64,000 bases of DNA from Cyprinodon diabolis (lineage: Eukaryota > Chordata > Actinopteri > Cyprinodontiformes > Cyprinodontidae). Every line of letters starts with the position of its first letter. Positions within the stretch are counted from its first letter, which is position 1. Where the stretch lies: contig CM060080.1 of assembly GCA_030533445.1 (NCBI GenBank), forward strand, positions 4,220,052 through 4,284,051, in the 5' to 3' direction. A model generated the notes under the pieces. That model saw only the letters and a program-made list of their open reading frames with translations, made no database searches and was not told the DNA's origin. Both the position numbers and the translations under genes were made by a program. Of this stretch, positions 58,960-64,000 are shown piece after piece.

Positions 58960-61470
58960 TAACACACAACCAAACAAAATGTGCAAAGAGAACAAAATGT
59001 TGCAGATAACTTGCATAAGAAAATGCAAGGTTTCCGTATTAGCTCCAGACCACTAGAGGGAGATGATCATCGACTTATATGGGACCAGAACATAGAAATT
59101 ACTACAAATGACTATGGAAAAGAGCCTTTGCAAAAATATAGGCAAAAATGGGATGTTGTCCAGAGGAAATCTGGAGGGAAGACAGAGAAAGTAACTATTT
59201 TGCAATCTGTTTTAAACAATGATCTCATAAAAAAAAATTAGTTCATTAAGACATGAAAGGAAATACGTAGGAAACTGCACTTTTAAAAAGCAATTTGCAA
59301 TTAACTGCATTTTATTTGTAAACTATTGTTTTTTTTCGGGTGCTTTGTGTTTTTGAGGGTGCAGACCTTTTGGTCAGGTCAATTAAAAAATAAACCCTGA
59401 TCTTAATGGGTGTTTTTTATAATGATTAAATACAGGTTTTTAAATAATGTTAATAATAAAAACTTAACTTCTCTTAGCGCCTTGTTCGTGGCTTTGCTAA
59501 CGGTCTGGTGAGTTTTGAGGTGTCTCCCTCTAGTGGTCTGGGGCACCTTAATTATGTTGTGCCAGGTTCAGAATTTCTGAGCTTGTAGTTTTTTTTGCTA
59601 CTTGTAGAATGTGTTTTGTGTGTCGGTATTATCTGTGTATTTGCAGCAGGTTTATGTGTGCAGCATGTTTCCTATTTGCTGCTCTCTGTTTTCTGTGACT
59701 ACAGCTTTTCTTAGCTTGTTTTTTGCAACCTTGAGCCTTTTCTTTTGCATGTGTCCTACATATTGGCATCCTTTATGAGTTTGCAACATGTTTCTATTTT
59801 GCTGTGTTTTTTTCCTGCAGCACTTTTCTTTGCATTTTTTTGTTTGTAATTATGAGCTGAACACAAAGGAAAGGTTGAAAAATTATATTTGTTCCTCAAT
59901 TGTATTTGATATTTACTTCCTAAACAGGTTTTGCTTCCTACTTTCATCTTACCAACATCATCCACTTTTCTCACACTTCTTTTCAGTTTTCCTTTAGATT
60001 TTTTGATTAATCTACATCACTTTTCTACTTTGAGTTTTCTTATTCCTTCTCCTCTCTTTTGCTTGTGGCGTTGCTCATGGAGAAGAGGACCAAGCAGCCT
60101 GTTTTCTTCCTCAGGACTGTCCTCCTCATGCTGAACACAGATGGTTATTATGGAGCTGCACATAAATTGATTATGTTGGAAATTAACTGTTGCTGTCAAA
60201 GGCAGCCGCCAACCTGTCCCAGTGTGTCCCTGTGCCCGCTGATGCATAGGATCCAGCTGATGGACCAGATGTTTGCACAGTGCGCCACTCTTTTTAAGGT
60301 CAGCACAAAAGCAGTATGGGGGCTCTCTGATCTCTGTCTTTGTACTTTCAAACAGCGTCCTCTTGACATTTTGATAATGAAAAGGATTTTTTTTTTTAAC
60401 ATAGATGGGATAATGGGGCTGCAATGTGATTAATTTAGAAATAAATGTGTTTCATTGCCATATAAGGATACTTTCTATGAGAGGAGTGCCTTTTGTCTTG
60501 AAGGTTTTAGAGAATCCCTTTAAGAATTGAATCTTTTACAGAGGTTGGATGAGGGCTCCTCATCTGTGCCAAAAGAGCTTGTAGTTTCCTTAATAGGACC
60601 AGAATACAAGGAGTCTCCAAACATTATCCCGAACTCATCCTCCAGCAGACCAGTTCTGATTGGTGTTGCTAACTGTAATGCGTAATTCCAGGCTGCGGCC
60701 TCGGGGGACAGTAAACACAATGCCAAACTCAGCAGAAAGTCAGGTCCTACGAGTGTTCCTACATCGTTTTCCAGGCCTGACCTTGATTCCAGGCCCACTC
60801 CTGCATGTTTCCGTATGCATGGCAGCGTACGCCCGGCTGCCAAAATCTGAGCCAAACAGGGAAGAGAAGCCCCCTGTGATTCGCACACACCAGCCAACAG
60901 ACACATGAGTAAACATACACCAAACACGGGCCAAGTCCCATCACGAAGGTTAACGTGCGCCGCACAGAGCAGCTCAACGCTGTTGCCTAATCATATAAGA
61001 TTAGAAATTTTTTTAAAAACAACTATTAGAGTAACTCAGAAGCATAAAGGCAAACTTTTGATTTTATTCTCTTTCATTTAATCAGTACGTTTCCAGCAGG
61101 ATTACATCAGGTAATCCTGAATAATCCATGTAGTACAGATGAACTATGAAGTAACCAAACTCTGAGGATTTTTAGCTCTGATTGCAAACTTGCTGGACAG
61201 AAACTCTTTTTTTTTCTGTTTTACTTTTTGAAAATTCTGTCAAGGAAATGGTGGAAATTGTCTGGAGAGTTCCCTCTGGAAGCTAAGGTTGGTTGGAACA
61301 ATAATGATAAAACCCTGTCTCACAGCGACTGCTCACCAACACTCTTCAAGTGATACGTAATTTGTAATCACTTGGTTTTTCAAAAGCCTTCTTCAGCCTT
61401 CAAATTGGTTATACAAACAAAATTCTGTTGAGTTTACTAAATCACTAGAATCAGTAGATCAAAATTATTC
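58960..61470. other. unique DNA with one long-range inverted repeat, no gene seen
   Basis: A 19-bp perfect inverted repeat (59045-59063 and 59523-59541) is described separately. Open frames at 60017-60430 and 60520-60930 occur on both strands with no recognisable domain. Confidence 0.45.
59045..59541. repeat. 19-bp inverted repeat containing CTCF-like half matches
   Basis: CCAGACCACTAGAGGGAGA at 59045-59063 reappears in reverse complement at 59523-59541. CCACTAGAGGGAGA agrees with 12 of 14 positions of the CTCF core, and the two sites face each other. Confidence 0.6.
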
Positions 61471-61735
61471 TAGGCTACGTTCACACTGCAGGCTAAGGAA
61501 GAGGATTAGGACCACTGGGAAAAAAAAGTTAACTGATTTTTAAATTTTATTTCATGGGAAAAAAGTCAGAATTCTGACTTTTTTCTCAGAATTCTGAGAT
61601 TTAAGTCAGAATTCTGACTTTTTTCTCAGAATTCTGACTGAATTTTGACAATAAAAACGTCAGAATTCTGAGAAAAAAGTCAGAATTCTTCCGTAGCAGG
61701 CCTTAAATTCGTAGGGAAGTCATATTTAAATGTAA
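61471..61735. mobile_element. palindrome-rich MITE-like repeat (TCAGAATTCTGA)
   Basis: It opens CTACGTTCACACTGCAGGC, a phrase found at ends of fish hAT-type MITEs. Between 61567 and 61690 TCAGAATTCTGA and its halves occur six times, separated by CTTTTTTC or its complement, giving a strong hairpin. The tail AAATTCGTAGGGAAGTCATA resembles 16870-16895. A right end was not recognised. Confidence 0.55.
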
Positions 61736-61880
61736 AATCATTCTGAATTAAACATGTATATAAATGTACTCTTATCAGATGATATTTTCCCAAAAGTTAG
61801 AAATTTTTTTTGAAAAAAAATCCTGTTTAAAACCTGTGTTTTTTCTTCCGTTATTTTATGCTGGCAAGTTAGTTATATGT

Positions 61881-62359
61881 TAACCTGACTCCGCTAGATG
61901 GATTTGCTCCGCATATCCATCTGGAAACCTTCGGTTGAAGTAATTTTGGGAAGGGGCGAAAATACTGGTTAGCTGATTTGCCTATGTTGGTGATAGACGG
62001 GCCAAATAAACCAATCAGATCAACGAAGCATATGACGTACTAACAGAGCGAGGACGAAAACACAACCACAAGCCAGGCTACTCTTGCCGAAACCAGTCGG
62101 GAGAAGAAATACTCTGTAATCCCGATAAAACTTGCTCGATAGCCACGCTAACGCTAGTTTCATCGGCTGAAGCCGCCATGTTCTTTAGACTGAACTGTCG
62201 TGCTTCTCGTTGCGTCACACCTCAACCCGCCTTAAAGCCAACGCTGATTGGACGTTCGTTTGGTGAACGGCTCCAAATTTTCTTCAACGGAGAGTCTCCA
62301 GACTGACTAGCGAGAGAAATCTTGAAAGCTCGCAAGATCAGGATGGTCTCACGAGGCTA
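61881..62359 (-). mobile_element. 'TAGCCT' element, copy 3, perfect 9-bp duplication, helicase segment deleted
   Basis: TAACCTGACTCC opens and the complement of TAGCCTCGTGAGA closes this 479-bp element. GTTATATGT is duplicated at 61872-61880 and 62360-62368. It aligns along its length with 1713-2239 but lacks the roughly 65 bases that encode the RecQ-like Walker segment; the deletion falls at a GAAGA micro-homology. Confidence 0.85.
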
Positions 62360-62451
62360 GTTATATGTCAGCCTTAACACCTAAATTCGGTCAATCAAAT
62401 TTTTTCGGTCATAGGATCTTGATTCATATGTCGCAGCTAATATACGCAATG

Positions 62452-63136
62452 TGTCGGGATTAGGTTATGGAGTGTTGACCCAAAAGCAGAGGCAGGAAGG
62501 CAGAGGTGAATTTCATTAGATTTAATTAAAAAGGGAAACTGAAAACAAAGGCAGGTTATCCAAAAATCCAATAATGAAAACGAAGTCCAAACAAGCATTA
62601 AATAAGGAGTCCAAAAATCCAAAAGAATCAAAGATAAAAACTAGTCAAAATGAACCAAAAACCGTGGAGACATCAGGGGAATCACTGTCACAACGAGGAA
62701 GACTCAGGAAGTTGGAGTTGGAGGAAGTTTGACAAAGTTTGGCAGTGTTTGACGAGGACCCAGCAAAGGGGAACTGAAGCGAGAGGGCTTTTTAAAGGAG
62801 ACTGAGACAAAGAGAGGGCTAATGAGGAAACTGGGAGCAGGTGTGCACAGAACAAGAGGGAAAGAGCTAGGGAAGAAGGAGAACACAAGAGGGCAGCAGA
62901 TAGCAACAAATAGAAACCTGGAAGACTGGAAATAACAACACAATGTTAAATTACTAGGACTATAAAACATGGAGAAAAGAAAACTAAACACTCAAAAGAA
63001 AACAAAACAGAACCCAGACTAGGACAGTAACTGGAAAAAAACCAAAGAACACAGCAAAAAAAAAATAAAACCACTAACACTAGAAACCAAGGAGTAAAGC
63101 AAGACTGAATACTATAACAGAAACATAAACCTGACA
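62452..63136 (-). mobile_element. solo LTR with perfect 5-bp duplication
   Basis: TGTCGGGATTAGG opens and ATAAACCTGACA closes this 685-bp segment, and CAATG is duplicated at 62447-62451 and 63137-63141. It shares GACCCAAAAGCAGAGG, GCTAATGAGG...GGGAGCAGGTGTG and AGAGCTAGGGAA with the LTR at 63286. No coding region is present. Confidence 0.8.
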
Positions 63137-63285
63137 CAATGGTATGCAACAAAACAGAGAGGGGAGGGGGAGCTGGATCAAGGGGAAAGGAAGGCTACAT
63201 TAGTTGTTTTTTAATTTTCAAGAAAAAAGTTTTTTTTTTCAATTTTTGTTATATTATTTGGAAATCAGGAAACACAATTTGCATT

Positions 63286-63725
63286 TGTCACAGTTGGGTT
63301 GAGGTTTTGAGGACCCAAATGCAGAGGTGAGGAGGCAGAGGTCAGTTCTTGTAGATATACAGAAACAGCTCAGTCAAAAATCCAAAAACCAAAATACAAA
63401 GAATCAAAAACATGACTACTTCAGGGGAACACTCCTGTGGGGAGCCAGACAATGAACCAGCCCTGAGGAACTGCACAAGGAGAGTATATATGGGAGACAG
63501 AACAAAGACAGGACTAATGAGTTGATTGGGAGCAGGTGTGAACAGAGGAGTCTAGAAGGAGCTAGGGAAAAGGAGACCAACACCAGAGGGCAATAAAGAA
63601 AAACCTAAGAACTCAAATAAATCCAGAAAACACCACAAAATAGGAATGAAACAAATAAAACTAGAAAACAAAGAAAAACATGGATCAAAGTGAAAGTGAA
63701 AACTCAAAAGAAAACTACCTTGACA
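63286..63725 (-). mobile_element. related solo LTR, shorter
   Basis: TGTCACAGTTGGG opens and CTACCTTGACA closes this 440-bp segment. The flanks GCATT (63281-63285) and GCAAT (63726-63730) agree at four of five bases. The body follows the same order of words as the LTR at 62452, so both belong to one family, but they are too diverged and too unequal in length to be the two ends of one provirus-like copy. Confidence 0.7.
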
Positions 63726-63730
63726 GCAAT

Positions 63731-64000
63731 TTTGTATTTCTCATTACAAAACCAAAATCAAATGGCCATCACATACATGGACCAACTGGACATTTTTTGC
63801 AGTAATACATTTTTCATGTTTTAGTAATAATTTTTTTTACAGATTAAAAAAATACAATTTCAATTATATTTATTTCTTGCAAAGAAGAAGTTTTAAAAAC
63901 TCTCCCAGTCTCATGTCTTCAGAAGCTCGCTGGTCACTGAGCTCTCTGAATCGTCGCTCAGGCCAGAGAGGCATAGTGACATGAATATGAATGTCAGCAG
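63731..64000. other. unique DNA, no gene seen
   Basis: AT-rich sequence to the window edge. The last 100 bases are more balanced but show no recognisable feature. Confidence 0.4.

Noticed and set aside
60017..60433. Two opposed frames of more than 120 codons
   Set aside because: Both strands are open, with no domain and no transcript-like structure. I cannot support a gene.

Overview
The window looks like a repeat-rich, gene-poor stretch of a ray-finned (teleost) fish nuclear chromosome. The evidence is the mix of mobile elements: Tc1-like transposons with fish-type transposases, an IS630-related Tc1/mariner element with a three-exon transposase, Tol2/Charlie-type hAT derivatives, TTAA-flanked THAP (Kolobok-like) elements, DANA/mermaid-type tRNA SINEs, LINE 3' ends with TTGAA-type tails, solo LTRs and long (TA)n, (TATC)n and (GGAT)n microsatellites. 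I found no host protein-coding exon, rRNA or tRNA gene that I could defend. The window is probably intergenic or intronic, and almost every readable protein belongs to a transposon.

Layout. 1-4360: unique AT-rich DNA, a decayed hAT left end with a transposase exon, a Penelope-like scrap, a 'TAGCCT' element carrying a RecQ-like helicase fragment, and a piggyBac-like MITE. 4380-8750: a 4.4-kb satellite built from the pentamer ACTAT at four nested levels (5 bp, about 40 bp, about 690 bp, about 2.0 kb). 8760-18240: mostly unique DNA with CACTGCAAAAA MITEs, a SINE and a 735-bp hAT copy with a perfect 8-bp target duplication. 18240-25030: two copies of a Charlie-like hAT (one with a second hAT nested inside) and, between them, two TTAA elements standing back to back. 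25030-32500: LINE 3' fragments and two more hAT copies with perfect 8-bp duplications. 32500-34541: a dead Tc1 element with about 0.8 kb of foreign GC-rich DNA inside its transposase. 38874-41203: a nearly complete IS630-like element with long inverted repeats, three transposase exons and one stop codon. 41821-44061: a Tc1 fragment, a long TA/TATC microsatellite, and inserted in it a complete Tc1 element with an uninterrupted 343-residue transposase. 44062-49690: unique DNA with a SINE and a LINE tail. 49697-53155: a second THAP element split by a solo LTR, then a degenerate hAT-like pair of ends with a RecQ-type element inside. 53156-64000: unique DNA, a poly(C)34 tract, three further solo LTRs, a DANA-type SINE, an hAT whose coding exon is interrupted by a 283-bp (TA)n array, and a third RecQ-type element.

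How it fits together. Nesting gives a relative chronology, and several insertion borders can be verified inside the window by comparing filled and empty copies. A second theme is regulatory sequence carried by transposons. Both THAP-element copies hold a full match to the CTCF core consensus and a CRE-containing inverted repeat (complete in one copy). Two solo LTRs carry weaker CTCF-like sites, and one unique site at 44144 also matches fully. The best candidates for something new are the four-level satellite, the pair of TTAA elements sharing one target site, the RecQ-carrying 9-bp-duplication elements, and the GC-rich segment trapped in the dead Tc1.
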